Shown here piece by piece: positions 26,164 through 35,138 of a stretch of 64,000 nt of DNA. The notes below the pieces were generated by a model that saw nothing but the letters and a program-made list of their open reading frames with translations, searched no databases and had not been told where the DNA came from. The position numbers and the translations under genes were made by a program. Source of the stretch: Clostridia bacterium (GTDB lineage Bacteria; Bacillota_A; Clostridia; Oscillospirales; CAG-272). The stretch lies in NCBI GenBank assembly GCA_017445115.1, contig JAFSUU010000122.1:1-64000 (forward strand). The letters are read 5' to 3'. Each line of letters opens with the position of its first letter. Position 1 is the stretch's first letter.

Positions 26164-27252
26164 TTACGCAAGCCTTTCCCCGGTATCCGGGTCAAAGATA
26201 AAGACTTTGTTTTTCTTCAGATCGAATTTTACGCTCTGTGAGATTCCCGGCGCGTTTCCGGCGTCGATTATCGAACGGATGACCTCGTTTTCGGAGGCGG
26301 GATGAGTCGATACGACGGAGACGTCGCGCCCCATGACCTCGACTCTCTGAAGACCGCAGGTGAAGCGGCCGTTCTCCGAGAGGATAAAGCCCTCGGGTCG
26401 GATGCCGACTGTCACGTTCCCGTCGCGGACGCCTTCTGCTTCAAGGACGTCCTCGTCGCCGATAAAGAGTTTTCCGTCCCTGACACGTCCGGAGAATACG
26501 TTTATCGGAGGCGTTCCGAGGAATTTTGCGACGAAGAGATCACGCGGGTCGTCGTAGACGTCCTGGGGCGCGCCGATCTGACGTACTGCGCCGGAGTTCA
26601 TAACGACAATGACGTCGCATATACTCATCGCTTCTTCCTGGTCGTGAGTGACAAAGATCGTGGTGATCCCCGTTTCACGCTGGATGCGGCGGATTTCCTC
26701 GCGCGTCTGAAGTCTGAGTCTCGCGTCGAGGTTTGAGAGCGGCTCGTCGAGAAGGAGCACTCTCGGGAGCTTGACTATCGCTCTCGCGATCGCGACTCTC
26801 TGCTGCTGACCGCCGGAGAGTTCCTTCGGCCGTCTGTCGAGAAGCTCCGTTATCTGAACGAGCTTTGCCGCCTCGCTGACTCTTTTGTCCATCTCCTCGC
26901 GCTTGAGCTTATCCTTCCCCTTGAAGTTCTCGAGAGGGAAGCGTATGTTCTGCTCGACGGTGAGGTGGGGGTAGAGCGCATAGTTCTGGAACACCATTCC
27001 GACTCCGCGCTTTTCCGCAGGGAGTTCCGTCACGTCCTCGTCGCCGAAGAAGACCTTTCCCGAGGTCGGTTCAAGCAGTCCGCTTATCATATTGAGCGCG
27101 GTGCTCTTTCCGCATCCGGAAGGGCCGAGAAGACCGACGAGCTTTCCGTCGGGTATTTCAAAGTTGAGGTCGTCTGCCGCGACGACCGTCTCTTTGCTGC
27201 CGCGCTTTTTCGAAGGAAATATCTTCGTTAAATTTTTCAGTTCGACTTTCAT
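26164..27252 (-). CDS. Sugar ABC transporter ATPase (MsmX/UgpC family)
   Basis: 362 residues. It has Walker A GPSGCGKST, Q-loop VFQNYALYPHLTV, signature LSGGQQQRVAIARA, Walker B VLLLDEPLSNLD, H-loop THDQEEA, and a C-terminal TOBE-type regulatory domain from about residue 240. Sugar importers in Bacillota often borrow one shared MsmX encoded elsewhere; here a dedicated ATPase is encoded inside the transporter operon. Confidence 0.95.
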   Translation of the reverse strand: MKVELKNLTKIFPSKKRGSKETVVAADDLNFEIPDGKLVGLLGPSGCGKSTALNMISGLLEPTSGKVFFGDEDVTELPAEKRGVGMVFQNYALYPHLTVEQNIRFPLENFKGKDKLKREEMDKRVSEAAKLVQITELLDRRPKELSGGQQQRVAIARAIVKLPRVLLLDEPLSNLDARLRLQTREEIRRIQRETGITTIFVTHDQEEAMSICDVIVVMNSGAVRQIGAPQDVYDDPRDLFVAKFLGTPPINVFSGRVRDGKLFIGDEDVLEAEGVRDGNVTVGIRPEGFILSENGRFTCGLQRVEVMGRDVSVVSTHPASENEVIRSIIDAGNAPGISQSVKFDLKKNKVFIFDPDTGERLA

Positions 27253-27261
27253 CGCTTTGCC

Positions 27262-27987
27262 TCAAATCTTTGTCGAAGTGATTTTGGCGAGGACGTTGAC
27301 TTTTCCGTCTTCGCTTCGCACCGTTTTGAAAACATATCCGTCGCCGTCCGAGGATTCGCTGCCGTAGATCTCGAGTTCGCACCCCAGCGGCGCTTCGTTC
27401 AAATATGAAATATCGAGAGACGTGATGCGGCGTCCGTCCCTATCCGGGATGAAATGCCAGAGCATATCGGCGTATCTCGTATTGTTCATGTGACGGTTCT
27501 GATCGACGTCGGTGTAGAAGACCTTTCTCGTACCGAGGAGAGCGGGCTCTCCGGCGAATTCCGGCTTTCTCGGAAGCTCGACGTCGTTCTCGGTGTCGGA
27601 GGCGTAGTTCAGCTCCACGTCGGAGATACGAACGAGTCTTTTGTTATTCAGGTCGCAGAGCGCCCAGACCGATTTGCCTTTTGCCGCCGGTTTGCCGTCA
27701 TCGCGCGTCATCTCGTAGCATCTGACGAACGACGCGGCGTGGCCGCCCGCCGCCCAGGTAGAAGAGATCACGTTCTCGTGAGAGCGCACCGGTTCAAAAA
27801 ACAGAATTCTCATCCGGCTGAGGATGAACGCAAGTCCGCGCTCGAAAAGTTCATCGTAAGACGGACCGTCGTGCTCCATCTGGCAGAACGCCGTGTCCTG
27901 AAGGTAGCGAAGATACCCGGTCGGCGTGAGAAATCCGTTGTAATCGGTATCGTGGACGTTTATCTTGTATTTTTCGGTTTGTTTCAT
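27262..27987 (-). CDS. Acyl-ACP thioesterase
   Basis: Hydrolyses acyl-ACP to release free fatty acid. The 241 residues form two hot-dog domains. The first has YKINVHDTDYNGFLTPTGYLRYLQD. The second has FYTDVDQNRHMNNTRYADML, where the Asn-His pair fits the FatA/bacterial thioesterase active site. It begins the leftward ABC-importer unit (9-nt gap to the ATPase), a puzzling neighbour for sugar uptake. Transcription may continue from fba past a modest hairpin. Confidence 0.88.
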   Translation of the reverse strand: MKQTEKYKINVHDTDYNGFLTPTGYLRYLQDTAFCQMEHDGPSYDELFERGLAFILSRMRILFFEPVRSHENVISSTWAAGGHAASFVRCYEMTRDDGKPAAKGKSVWALCDLNNKRLVRISDVELNYASDTENDVELPRKPEFAGEPALLGTRKVFYTDVDQNRHMNNTRYADMLWHFIPDRDGRRITSLDISYLNEAPLGCELEIYGSESSDGDGYVFKTVRSEDGKVNVLAKITSTKI

Positions 27988-28018
27988 TCTTTCCGTTCCT
28001 TGCGAAATTAAACGTAAA

Positions 28019-28042
28019 GACCCCTTCCGCTCGGAAGGGGTC
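28019..28042 (-). terminator. Hairpin after fba
   Basis: GACCCCTTCCG-ct-CGGAAGGGGTC, 11-bp stem, 13 nt past the fba stop, with a short U-rich stretch on the minus strand. Some read-through into the thioesterase gene is likely because no separate promoter is visible. Confidence 0.75.
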
Positions 28043-28055
28043 AGTTGTGTCTTTA

Positions 28056-28985
28056 TCAGAGTGTGTTCGCCGAGCCGAGCACGTTATAGATCTTGTGAAG
28101 GACCATCTTTTTGACTTCCTCGCGGCCGACTTTGAGGTATTCTCTGGGGTCGAACGCTTCGGGCTTTGCCGCAAGGACGCGGCGTACGCCTGCAGTCATC
28201 GCAAGTCTTATGTCGGAGTCGATGTTGATCTTGCAGACCGCAAGTCTTGCCGCCTGGCGGAGAAGTTCTTCCGGAACGCCCTTTGCGCCGGAGAGGTTGC
28301 CGCCGCAGGAGTTGATCTCGTCGACGAGCTCGGGGATGACGGAGGATGCGCCGTGGAGAACTATCGGGAACTCGGGGATTCTCTTCATTATCTCCTCAAG
28401 GATGTCGAAGCGGAGCTTCGGCTCGCCCTTGAATTTGTAAGCGCCGTGGCTCGTACCGATCGCGATCGCGAGGGAGTCGACGCCGGTGCGGGAGACGAAT
28501 TCCTCAACGTCGTCGGGGTTCGTGTAGATCGCGTCGTCGGATGCGACTTTTACGTCGTCCTCGACACCCGCGAGTTTACCGAGCTCGGCCTCAACCACGA
28601 CGCCTCTTTCGTGCGCGTAGTCGACGACGCGTCTTGTGATCTCGATGTTCTCTTCAAAAGAATACTTGGAAGCGTCTATCATGACGGACGTAAATCCGCC
28701 GTCGATGCAGGATTTGCAGATATCGAAGTCTGCGCCGTGGTCGAGATGGAGCGCAAAGTCAACGCCGGAATCCTCCGCCGCGGCTTTTGCAAGAGCCATC
28801 AGATACGCGTGCTTCGCGTACTTTCTCGCGCCCGCAGACACCTGAAGGATGACGGGGCTCTTCGCCTCCGCAGCCGCCTCGGTGATAGCCTGGATGATCT
28901 CCATGTTGTTGATGTTGAAAGCGCCGATGGCGTATCCGCCGGCGTATGCCTTTTTGAACATTTCAGTCGTAGTTACAAGTGCCAT
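28056..28985 (-). CDS. fba: Class II fructose-bisphosphate aldolase
   Basis: Zinc aldolase of glycolysis. The 309 residues open MALVTTTEMFKKAYAGGYAIGAFNINNME. They show the zinc ligand region ALHLDHGADF, VEAELGKLAGVEDD, SLAIAIGTSHGAYKF and VLHGASSVIPE. A relative acting on tagatose-bisphosphate cannot be excluded by eye, but fba is the default call at this length. The start follows GGAGG; the promoter is at 29025-29053. Confidence 0.95.
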   Translation of the reverse strand: MALVTTTEMFKKAYAGGYAIGAFNINNMEIIQAITEAAAEAKSPVILQVSAGARKYAKHAYLMALAKAAAEDSGVDFALHLDHGADFDICKSCIDGGFTSVMIDASKYSFEENIEITRRVVDYAHERGVVVEAELGKLAGVEDDVKVASDDAIYTNPDDVEEFVSRTGVDSLAIAIGTSHGAYKFKGEPKLRFDILEEIMKRIPEFPIVLHGASSVIPELVDEINSCGGNLSGAKGVPEELLRQAARLAVCKINIDSDIRLAMTAGVRRVLAAKPEAFDPREYLKVGREEVKKMVLHKIYNVLGSANTL

Positions 28986-29024
28986 GATTGCCTCCTCGTC
29001 GTCAGACGTATTTATTACACGTAT

Positions 29025-29053
29025 ATTTTAACGCGTACGGATGTAAAAATCAA
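29025..29053 (-). promoter_or_regulatory. Promoter of fba
   Basis: Minus strand TTGATT (29048-29053), 17-nt spacer, TAAAAT (29025-29030). Confidence 0.65.
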
Positions 29054-29100
29054 CCGTTAAATCAAAAAATCGGAGAATTTAACTTGATTGACAAAAAAGA

Positions 29101-29129
29101 TTGAAATTTGCGTTTCATTATGGTACAAT
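29101..29129 (+). promoter_or_regulatory. Promoter of the DUF362-fucI unit
   Basis: TTGAAA (29101-29106), 17-nt spacer, TACAAT (29124-29129), about 30 nt before the ATG at 29167. Confidence 0.7.
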
Positions 29130-29166
29130 AATAACGATAAATTAAAATATGTAATTAAAGGTGATT

Positions 29167-30342
29167 ATGGAAAACTGCGCCGTTTCGATAGTAAAATGCG
29201 GCAGCTATGAAGAGGACGCCGTAAAAGACGCGTTTGACAGGCTGTTTTCCCCGGTAGACGCGCTGAACTTCGTGAAGCCGGGGATGGTAGTCGCGATCAA
29301 GGTCAACCTCGTCTCGGCGATCAAGCCGGAGAAGGCGGCGACGACTCATCCGGCGCTCGTAAAAGAACTCTGCCGTAGGATCGTGTCGCTCGGGGCGATG
29401 CCCGTCGTCGGCGACTCGCCGGGGGGACCTTTCACCGCGATGCATCTCAAAAACGTGTACTCCGTGACCGGTATGACCGAGGTCGAGGAGGTCGGCGGAA
29501 AGCTGAATATGAATTTTGAGAGCACGTTCTGCGAGAGCTATCCCGGCGCGAAAGTACTCAAGAGTTTTTCGTACTGTTCGTGGCTCGGCGAGGCGGACGC
29601 GATAATAAATTTCGCAAAGCTGAAGACTCACGGTATGCTCAGTTTTTCCGCGGCGGCAAAGAATCTATTCGGGACGATCCCGGGGATGATCAAGCCGGAA
29701 TATCACTACCGCTTCCCGAATCCGTCGGACTTTTCCGACATGCTGATAGACATAGACGAATATTTCAAGCCGGCGCTCTCGATAGTCGACGGCGTCGTCG
29801 GTATGGAGGGCAACGGACCGTCGGTGGGCGACCCGAGGGAGATCGGGATCCTCGCGGCGTCGCGCTCTCCTTACGATCTCGACTCCGTCTGCGCGAGAGT
29901 GGTGGGGCTCACCGCCGACCGCGTACCGACGCTTCAGAAGGCGATCGAGCGCGGGCTCGGCAAGGCGGCCGATGAGATCGAAGTCGTCGGCGACGGAGCA
30001 GACGTTCGCATCGGGGATTTTAAAAACATTGAGCGCGCGAACGACATTGAGTTTTTCACCGGGATCCTCGGACTCAAGGGCAAATTCATAAACCGCATCG
30101 CGAAAGCGGCGCTGTCGTCGAGGCCGAAGCTGAATGCCTCGAAGTGCGTCGGGTGCCGCAAGTGCGAGGGGATATGCCCCGCGAAGGCGATCACGATGAA
30201 GCGCTCGAAGCCGAAGATAGACCGGTCGGTCTGCATACGTTGCTTCTGTTGTCAGGAGTTCTGCCCGAAGGGCGCGCTGAAAGTTCACCGCCCCGTGATA
30301 GCCAGGATCATGACGAAGAGCGGCGCGGGAAAGAAGAAGTAA
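29167..30342 (+). CDS. DUF362 domain protein with C-terminal 2x[4Fe-4S] ferredoxin domain
   Basis: 391 residues. The N-terminal ~300 match DUF362 (VAIKVNLVSAIKPEKAATTHPALV; VGDSPGG; INFAKLKTHGMLSFSAAAKNLFG). The C-terminus has two clusters, CVGCRKCEGICP and CIRCFCCQEFCP. Such proteins are common in anaerobes and presumed to be electron carriers or oxidoreductases, but no reaction is established. ATG 29167 sits 5 nt after AAGG; the GTG two codons earlier overlaps that site. It lies 58 nt upstream of fucI with only a 5-bp hairpin between, so the two may be one transcript. Confidence 0.9.
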   Translation: MENCAVSIVKCGSYEEDAVKDAFDRLFSPVDALNFVKPGMVVAIKVNLVSAIKPEKAATTHPALVKELCRRIVSLGAMPVVGDSPGGPFTAMHLKNVYSVTGMTEVEEVGGKLNMNFESTFCESYPGAKVLKSFSYCSWLGEADAIINFAKLKTHGMLSFSAAAKNLFGTIPGMIKPEYHYRFPNPSDFSDMLIDIDEYFKPALSIVDGVVGMEGNGPSVGDPREIGILAASRSPYDLDSVCARVVGLTADRVPTLQKAIERGLGKAADEIEVVGDGADVRIGDFKNIERANDIEFFTGILGLKGKFINRIAKAALSSRPKLNASKCVGCRKCEGICPAKAITMKRSKPKIDRSVCIRCFCCQEFCPKGALKVHRPVIARIMTKSGAGKKK

Positions 30343-30400
30343 ACCGCTCCCGGAAAGGGAGTTTCAATAAAATTTTATATTTCCAAAAGGAGAATACGAT

Positions 30401-32212
30401 ATGGCAAAAAACAGGTACATCGGAGAGTATCCGGTAATCGGCATCCGTCCGACGATCGACGGCAGACGCGGACCTCTGAAGCTTCGCGAGAGTCTTGAGG
30501 ATCAGACGATGGGAATGGCGCTTGCGGCGAAGAAACTTTTTGAGGAGAATCTTCGTTATTCAAACGGCGACCCTGTAAAGGTCATCGTTGCCGACACGAC
30601 GATAGGACGCGTTCCCGAGAGCGCGGCTTGCGCCGACAAGTTCCGCCGCGCGGGTGTTGACATCACGCTGACGGTCACTCCCTGCTGGTGTTACGGCTCC
30701 GAGACGATGGATATGGATCCCCACACGATCAAAGCGGTTTGGGGCTTCAACGGTACGGAGCGTCCCGGCGCGGTCTATCTCGCTTCCGTTCTCGCGACAC
30801 ACGCGCAGAAAGGACTTCCCGCGTTCGGCATTTACGGACACGAAGTCCAGGACATCGGCGACGTGACGAACATTCCCGAGGACGTCAAGGAAAAGCTCCT
30901 CAGATTCGGCAGAGCGGCTATCGCGGCTAAAACGATGAGAGGCAAGAGCTATCTTCAGATCGGTTCCGTTACGATGGGTATCGGCGGTTCGATCATGGAT
31001 CAGGCGTTCATCGAAGACTATCTCGGCATGAGAGTCGAGTCCGTCGACGAGGTCGAGATCCTCCGCCGTATGGAAGAGGGCATTTACGTCAAAGAGGACG
31101 TTGAAAAGGCTCTCGAGTGGACGAAGAAGCACTGCAAAGAGGGGCGCGACGACAACCCCGATTTCGTAAAATTCAGCCCCGAACAGAAAGAGAAGCAGTG
31201 GGAGTTCACGATCAAGATGTACTGCATCATCAAGGACCTGATGAACGGCAACCCGAATCTGCCCAAGGGATTTGAAGAAGAGATGGCGGGACACAACGCT
31301 ATCGCCGCCGGCTTCCAGGGACAGAGGCAGTGGACAGACCACTGGCCGAACTGCGACTATCCCGAGGCGGTCCTCAACTCGACGTTCGACTTCACCGGCG
31401 CGCGCGAGCCGTACATTCTCGCCACCGAGAACGACATTCTGAACGGCATCGGTATGCTCTTCATGAAGCTGCTCACGAACAGAGCTCAGATCTTCGCAGA
31501 CGTTCGCACGTACTGGTCGCCTTCCGCGGTCAAGAGAGTTGCGAACTACGATCTTGAGGGCAAAGCTGCCGAGAACGGCGGTATTCTCCATCTGCTCAAC
31601 TCCGGCGCGGCATGTCTTGACGCCTGCGGTGAAGCTACGGACGAGAACGGCAACCACGTTATGAAGCAGTGGTGGGACGTCACCGAGGAAGATATCGAGA
31701 AGATGAGCGCCGCGACCGTTTGGTGCGAGGCAGGCTTCGACAACTTCCGCGGAGGCGGATTCTCAAGCCATTACGTGACGAGAGCGGAAATGCCCGTCAC
31801 AATGATAAGACTCAATCTCGTCAAAGGTCTCGGTCCGGCGCTTCAGATCGCCGAGGGCTGGTCCGTCAAGCTTCCTGACGAAGTCACCGACGTTCTTATG
31901 GAACGCACTAACCCGACGTGGCCCTGCACGTGGTTCGCTCCGCGCTGCAACGGCATCAAGGGCGATCCGTTCGAGGACGCTTACAGCCTTATGAACAACT
32001 GGGGCGCTAACCATGGCGCGATCAGCTACGGTCACATCGGAGCAGACCTCATCACGCTCTGCTCGATGCTCCGCATCCCGATCTCGCTCCACAACGTCCC
32101 CGTGACGGATATCTTCCGTCCCGCTTCCTTCAACCTCTTCGGTATGGACAAAGAGGGCCAGGACTACAGAGCGTGCGCCGCTTACGGCCCGCTGTATAAG
32201 AGCATTAATTAA
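30401..32212 (+). CDS. fucI: L-fucose isomerase
   Basis: Converts L-fucose to L-fuculose (or D-arabinose to D-ribulose) with Mn2+. The 603 residues compare with ~590 in E. coli FucI. Recognisable stretches are [48 protein letters not shown] and [13 protein letters not shown]. No fuculokinase or fuculose-phosphate aldolase is adjacent. The presence of fucI suggests use of host or plant glycans. Ribosome site AAAAGGAG precedes the ATG. The codon use is strongly biased, consistent with high expression. Confidence 0.95.
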   Translation: MAKNRYIGEYPVIGIRPTIDGRRGPLKLRESLEDQTMGMALAAKKLFEENLRYSNGDPVKVIVADTTIGRVPESAACADKFRRAGVDITLTVTPCWCYGSETMDMDPHTIKAVWGFNGTERPGAVYLASVLATHAQKGLPAFGIYGHEVQDIGDVTNIPEDVKEKLLRFGRAAIAAKTMRGKSYLQIGSVTMGIGGSIMDQAFIEDYLGMRVESVDEVEILRRMEEGIYVKEDVEKALEWTKKHCKEGRDDNPDFVKFSPEQKEKQWEFTIKMYCIIKDLMNGNPNLPKGFEEEMAGHNAIAAGFQGQRQWTDHWPNCDYPEAVLNSTFDFTGAREPYILATENDILNGIGMLFMKLLTNRAQIFADVRTYWSPSAVKRVANYDLEGKAAENGGILHLLNSGAACLDACGEATDENGNHVMKQWWDVTEEDIEKMSAATVWCEAGFDNFRGGGFSSHYVTRAEMPVTMIRLNLVKGLGPALQIAEGWSVKLPDEVTDVLMERTNPTWPCTWFAPRCNGIKGDPFEDAYSLMNNWGANHGAISYGHIGADLITLCSMLRIPISLHNVPVTDIFRPASFNLFGMDKEGQDYRACAAYGPLYKSIN

Positions 32213-32228
32213 GAGATGAGTATATTAT

Positions 32229-32262
32229 GCGGGGGATGCTTTTTGAAAAAAGCATCCCCCGC
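32229..32262 (+). terminator. Long G/C-rich hairpin after fucI (repeat-family copy B)
   Basis: Perfect 16-bp stem, GCGGGGGATGCTTTT with its complement, loop of 2 nt. It is followed by a CCTCCCTTCAAAAACTTT tail that is shared, in reverse complement, with the element at 49288-49339. Acts as terminator of fucI and belongs to a dispersed repeat family. Confidence 0.85.
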
Positions 32263-32298
32263 ACCTCCCTTCAAAAACTTTGGAAAAGGTCTTTTCAT

Positions 32299-32403
32299 CC
32301 GACGCAACGCGTCGGATATCATCTGACCGCAGGGCAGATATCATGCCGGCAGCCTCGCTGCCGGTATATCATATTTCAAAGCGTCAGCTTTGGAATATAT
32401 CAT
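32299..32403. repeat. Hairpin array 3, linker ATATCAT
   Basis: Four exact copies of ATATCAT (32316-32322, 32338-32344, 32366-32372, 32397-32403). Each follows a different palindrome: CCGACGC-aac-GCGTCGG, CTGACC-gca-GGGCAG, CCGGCAGC-ctc-GCTGCCGG, and ATTTCAAAGC-gtca-GCTTTGGAAT. It fills the gap between fucI and the AT-rich accessory island; the remaining 120 nt to the next gene show nothing recognisable. Confidence 0.88.
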
Positions 32404-32525
32404 TTTCCGGGCGATAAATAATTGCTGAATAAACTCACTATCAGCAAAACACCGCCATGCTGTCACGAAAAGACATAAACCGTCTACTGTCTTATTTGTT
32501 TTAGCTTATATAGAGGTTTCAATTG

Positions 32526-33641
32526 ATGAAAAACTATTACACCGTTAAAATTGAATGTGACAAAGAGGTAAAACTAATTGACATAGTCAATTACGTCGAT
32601 AACCATTTTGACTACGACAGAAGACTGTTTGAGATATTTGGATTAAAGCCTAATAACATAAAGTCAAAGAGAATTAATGAAATGTATGAGCGTCTTGGAC
32701 TCGAAAAGTATTCGTACTCATATATTCTTCCTCACTTAAGAAACCCGGACTATCCGTTGTTTTCCAGATATCCCGGCTCGGTATGGCACAGCATTTCTAA
32801 TCTTGATGATAATTGGAAAAACGGTAATCCCACCTGCCACGAAAGCATAGACGAAGATAAGTTTTCAGAAATAATAGATTTGTGTCAAAACATGAAAGGA
32901 ACTCATTACACCTCGTTTATGGTTGGAATGGACGAGATCAAATGGGAAGGCTCTGCGGTAGAAAAGGGCACTCACGGATACGAAATTGCGAAGACTGCTT
33001 ATGATATCGGTGAAGGATATCTTTCGAACAGTGTTATAATAACAAAGACTCCAATTAACAAACCTAACTTGATCGTTTATTTTTCGTGTGAAAGTAAATA
33101 TAGAGAGCTCGATTGCGTCAAGCAACTGATTGCATTTCTCGGAAAAATCAAATATGAAAAAGAGATCTTTGCACCGTCTGACGAAAAAGAACGCGAGGTA
33201 TGGAATAAGACGAGGGAGATTGTTGAACGCCGCATCAATAAATATAAAGTTTTGAGTTTAGATTTGCCGCAGACTGTCCCGAACAAGTTGAAAAAGCCTT
33301 CGATTGAAGAAGCTCTTCACCCCGAAGGAAGAATCAATATAAAAAAACTCGAAAAGGAAATGCTCTGCACAGACGGCTGGGAACAAAAAAGCAATGATTC
33401 CCACTATAAAAAAGCAGTAACGAGCAAGATCATCGGCGGGATTGAATATAAAATGTGCCTTGACTCTTTGCGCGGCGGACATTACATCCACATATGGTTT
33501 TCATGTTCTTCTAAATATTTTGAATATCATCTTTACAGCGGATATTCAGATTCTCTTATTGACGAGGAACAGGCGGTTTTATTCATAAAAAACGCAGATT
33601 ATTTAAGAGAAAAGTTCCTCGAAATAATGACAGACAAATAA
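32526..33641 (+). CDS. Protein of unknown function
   Basis: 371 residues, not recognised. It is AT-rich compared with its surroundings, and rich in Lys, Tyr and charged residues, with no membrane segment or signal peptide, so probably cytosolic. Two stretches look alike, LIVYFSCESKYRELDCVKQLIAFL (about 178-201) and IHIWFSCSSKYFEYHLYSGY (about 324-343), suggesting a duplicated fold. ATG 32526 and TTG 32523 are both compatible with the AGAGGT ribosome site. It is followed 55 nt later by another unknown gene. Base composition suggests horizontal origin. Confidence 0.75.
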   Translation: MKNYYTVKIECDKEVKLIDIVNYVDNHFDYDRRLFEIFGLKPNNIKSKRINEMYERLGLEKYSYSYILPHLRNPDYPLFSRYPGSVWHSISNLDDNWKNGNPTCHESIDEDKFSEIIDLCQNMKGTHYTSFMVGMDEIKWEGSAVEKGTHGYEIAKTAYDIGEGYLSNSVIITKTPINKPNLIVYFSCESKYRELDCVKQLIAFLGKIKYEKEIFAPSDEKEREVWNKTREIVERRINKYKVLSLDLPQTVPNKLKKPSIEEALHPEGRINIKKLEKEMLCTDGWEQKSNDSHYKKAVTSKIIGGIEYKMCLDSLRGGHYIHIWFSCSSKYFEYHLYSGYSDSLIDEEQAVLFIKNADYLREKFLEIMTDK

Positions 33642-33695
33642 GACACGGTGTGCCGTCCTCTGTCTTACGAAAGGGGAAACATATGGGGTATTAAG

Positions 33696-34400
33696 ATGAA
33701 TTATTACGGCAGTGAACAATTTAAAAAATTCGACGAAGAAGAAAACGAGGCAGTCTTTTCACACATTGATTTTTCTATGCCTTATGAAAATAAACGACTC
33801 GACGGTGGCTATGTACTGCAAAGGTATTATTATGCGAAAGAAAGCAGAAACCCGTTTATTGCACAGCGCGATGGGGAAGTATGCAGGCTGTACAAGGATT
33901 CTGAGCTGGCTTTCGAGTGGAAGTGCTATGGCGAGCGTTCAAACTTCGATATTATTGATCATTCAAACGGGAAAAAGTATCTGGTCTTCAAAGAAGCATT
34001 GTACGGATACGGTGTTTTTGACTTTGAAACTGGTGAAGCTGTTCATTATCTTCCGTGGGAATCGTATCAGTCCGGAGACGACTTTAATGAGACGTTTATA
34101 TGGGTGAAATTACATTATGACAAAAGCAGCGATCTTCTCGCAGTTGTGGGCTGCTATTGGGCAGCACCGTATTCGGTCATCGTCCTCGATTTCAGCGATC
34201 CTATGAAGATCGTCGAACAGGACAGGTGGCTCGATCTAAGCGAGGTAGGGGAAGAATACCTGAAACCCGTGGAAGAGAATAAGTCGTATGTTTGCTATCC
34301 TATAGATTTTGTTTCATGGGAAAAAGACCGTATTGTATGCAGTTCGTTTGAAATTGAGAAGAATAAGTTGTTCGATCTGATAAAGAAAGAAAAGCAATAA
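33696..34400 (+). CDS. Protein of unknown function
   Basis: 234 residues, not recognised. Aromatic-rich with many short beta-like stretches (KKYLVFKEALYGYGVFDFETGEAVHYLPWESY; DLLAVVGCYWAAPYSVIVLDFSDP), as in small beta-propeller or immunity-type proteins; this is only a resemblance. No signal peptide. The ATG at 33696 is preferred; an in-frame GTG at 33648 adds a leader that crosses the ribosome site GAAAGGGG. Part of the AT-rich island between arrays 3 and the rpmG region. Confidence 0.7.
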   Translation: MNYYGSEQFKKFDEEENEAVFSHIDFSMPYENKRLDGGYVLQRYYYAKESRNPFIAQRDGEVCRLYKDSELAFEWKCYGERSNFDIIDHSNGKKYLVFKEALYGYGVFDFETGEAVHYLPWESYQSGDDFNETFIWVKLHYDKSSDLLAVVGCYWAAPYSVIVLDFSDPMKIVEQDRWLDLSEVGEEYLKPVEENKSYVCYPIDFVSWEKDRIVCSSFEIEKNKLFDLIKKEKQ

Positions 34401-34489
34401 CATCGTTTCGCGTTGTAAGACAGGGGGAGGCTTTATTTCTTATCCCTGTTTTCGTTTGTATACTTTTCTTTGTTTATTGCATATCTTTA

Positions 34490-34518
34490 TTGACATCGGG
34501 ACATAATTGTGATACAAT
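34490..34518 (+). promoter_or_regulatory. Promoter of the toxin-antitoxin operon with overlapping dyad
   Basis: TTGACA (34490-34495), 17-nt spacer, TACAAT (34513-34518). An imperfect 18-bp dyad, GTGA ... TCAC (34509-34526), covers the -10 and could be the antitoxin operator. Confidence 0.75.
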
Positions 34519-34543
34519 AATGTCACGAAAGGAGATGTACGTT

Positions 34544-34804
34544 ATGCCTCAAATTATTCCGATCAGAGATTTAAAAAAGACAAGCGAGTTGTCTCAAATG
34601 TGTAAAAACGCCACCGAGCCGATCTTTATCACAAAAAACGGCTACGGCGATATGGTTATTATGAGTATGGAAATGTACGAAAAGAAGATGTATATGCTCG
34701 ACGTGTACGCGAAGCTTGACGCCGCCGAGGAGCAGGTTCAGCAAGGAAAGGTACTTGACGCCGATGAAGGTTTGAAGAGTATCCGGGAAAAGTACAATGT
34801 ATAG
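34544..34804 (+). CDS. Type II antitoxin, Phd/YefM family
   Basis: 86 residues beginning MPQIIPIRDLKKTSELSQMC, the DNA-binding N-terminus of Phd/YefM antitoxins, then PIFITKNGYGDMVIMSMEMYEKK. The C-terminal part, with AEEQVQQGKVLDADEGL, should bind and neutralise the toxin. The ATG lies 9 nt after GGAG; earlier in-frame codons overlap the promoter. It overlaps the toxin gene by 8 nt. The pair probably represses its own promoter. Confidence 0.92.
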   Translation: MPQIIPIRDLKKTSELSQMCKNATEPIFITKNGYGDMVIMSMEMYEKKMYMLDVYAKLDAAEEQVQQGKVLDADEGLKSIREKYNV

Positions 34805-35105
34805 AATTCTGATTACCGAGCTTGCCGGGAGAGATCTGGACGCGATTGTAGAATACATAGCCGTTCAGTTGTCAAATCCGATTGCGGCGGGCGATCTGCT
34901 TGACGAAGTGGACAAGTGCTATTCTAATCTTCGCTCAAACCCGTTCATTTACGCAAAGAGCGCGGACGCGCGTCTGGAAAAGGCAGGATACCGCAAGGCG
35001 TTGATCAAGAACTATATTCTTTTCTTCAAGGTGTTTGAGGACGAGAAAAGAGTTATCGTTTACCGGATCATCTACGGAGCAAGAGACTACCAAAAGCTTC
35101 TATAA
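34797..35105 (+). CDS. Type II toxin, RelE/ParE superfamily
   Basis: 102 residues, MYRILITELAGRDLDAIVEYIAVQL at the start and VIVYRIIYGARDYQKLL at the end, the pattern of ParE/RelE-fold toxins. The C-terminal VYRIIYGARDY is typical of the ParE-like branch, but whether it cuts mRNA or poisons gyrase cannot be told by eye. Overlap with the antitoxin and a shared terminator show a two-gene operon. Confidence 0.92.
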   Translation: MYRILITELAGRDLDAIVEYIAVQLSNPIAAGDLLDEVDKCYSNLRSNPFIYAKSADARLEKAGYRKALIKNYILFFKVFEDEKRVIVYRIIYGARDYQKLL

Positions 35106-35109
35106 GGAT

Positions 35110-35138
35110 CGGGAGGCTCGCGCCTCCCGTTTATTTTT
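35110..35138 (+). terminator. Terminator of the toxin-antitoxin operon
   Basis: CGGGAGGC-tcgc-GCCTCCCG followed by TTTATTTTTG, directly after the toxin stop. Confidence 0.92.
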
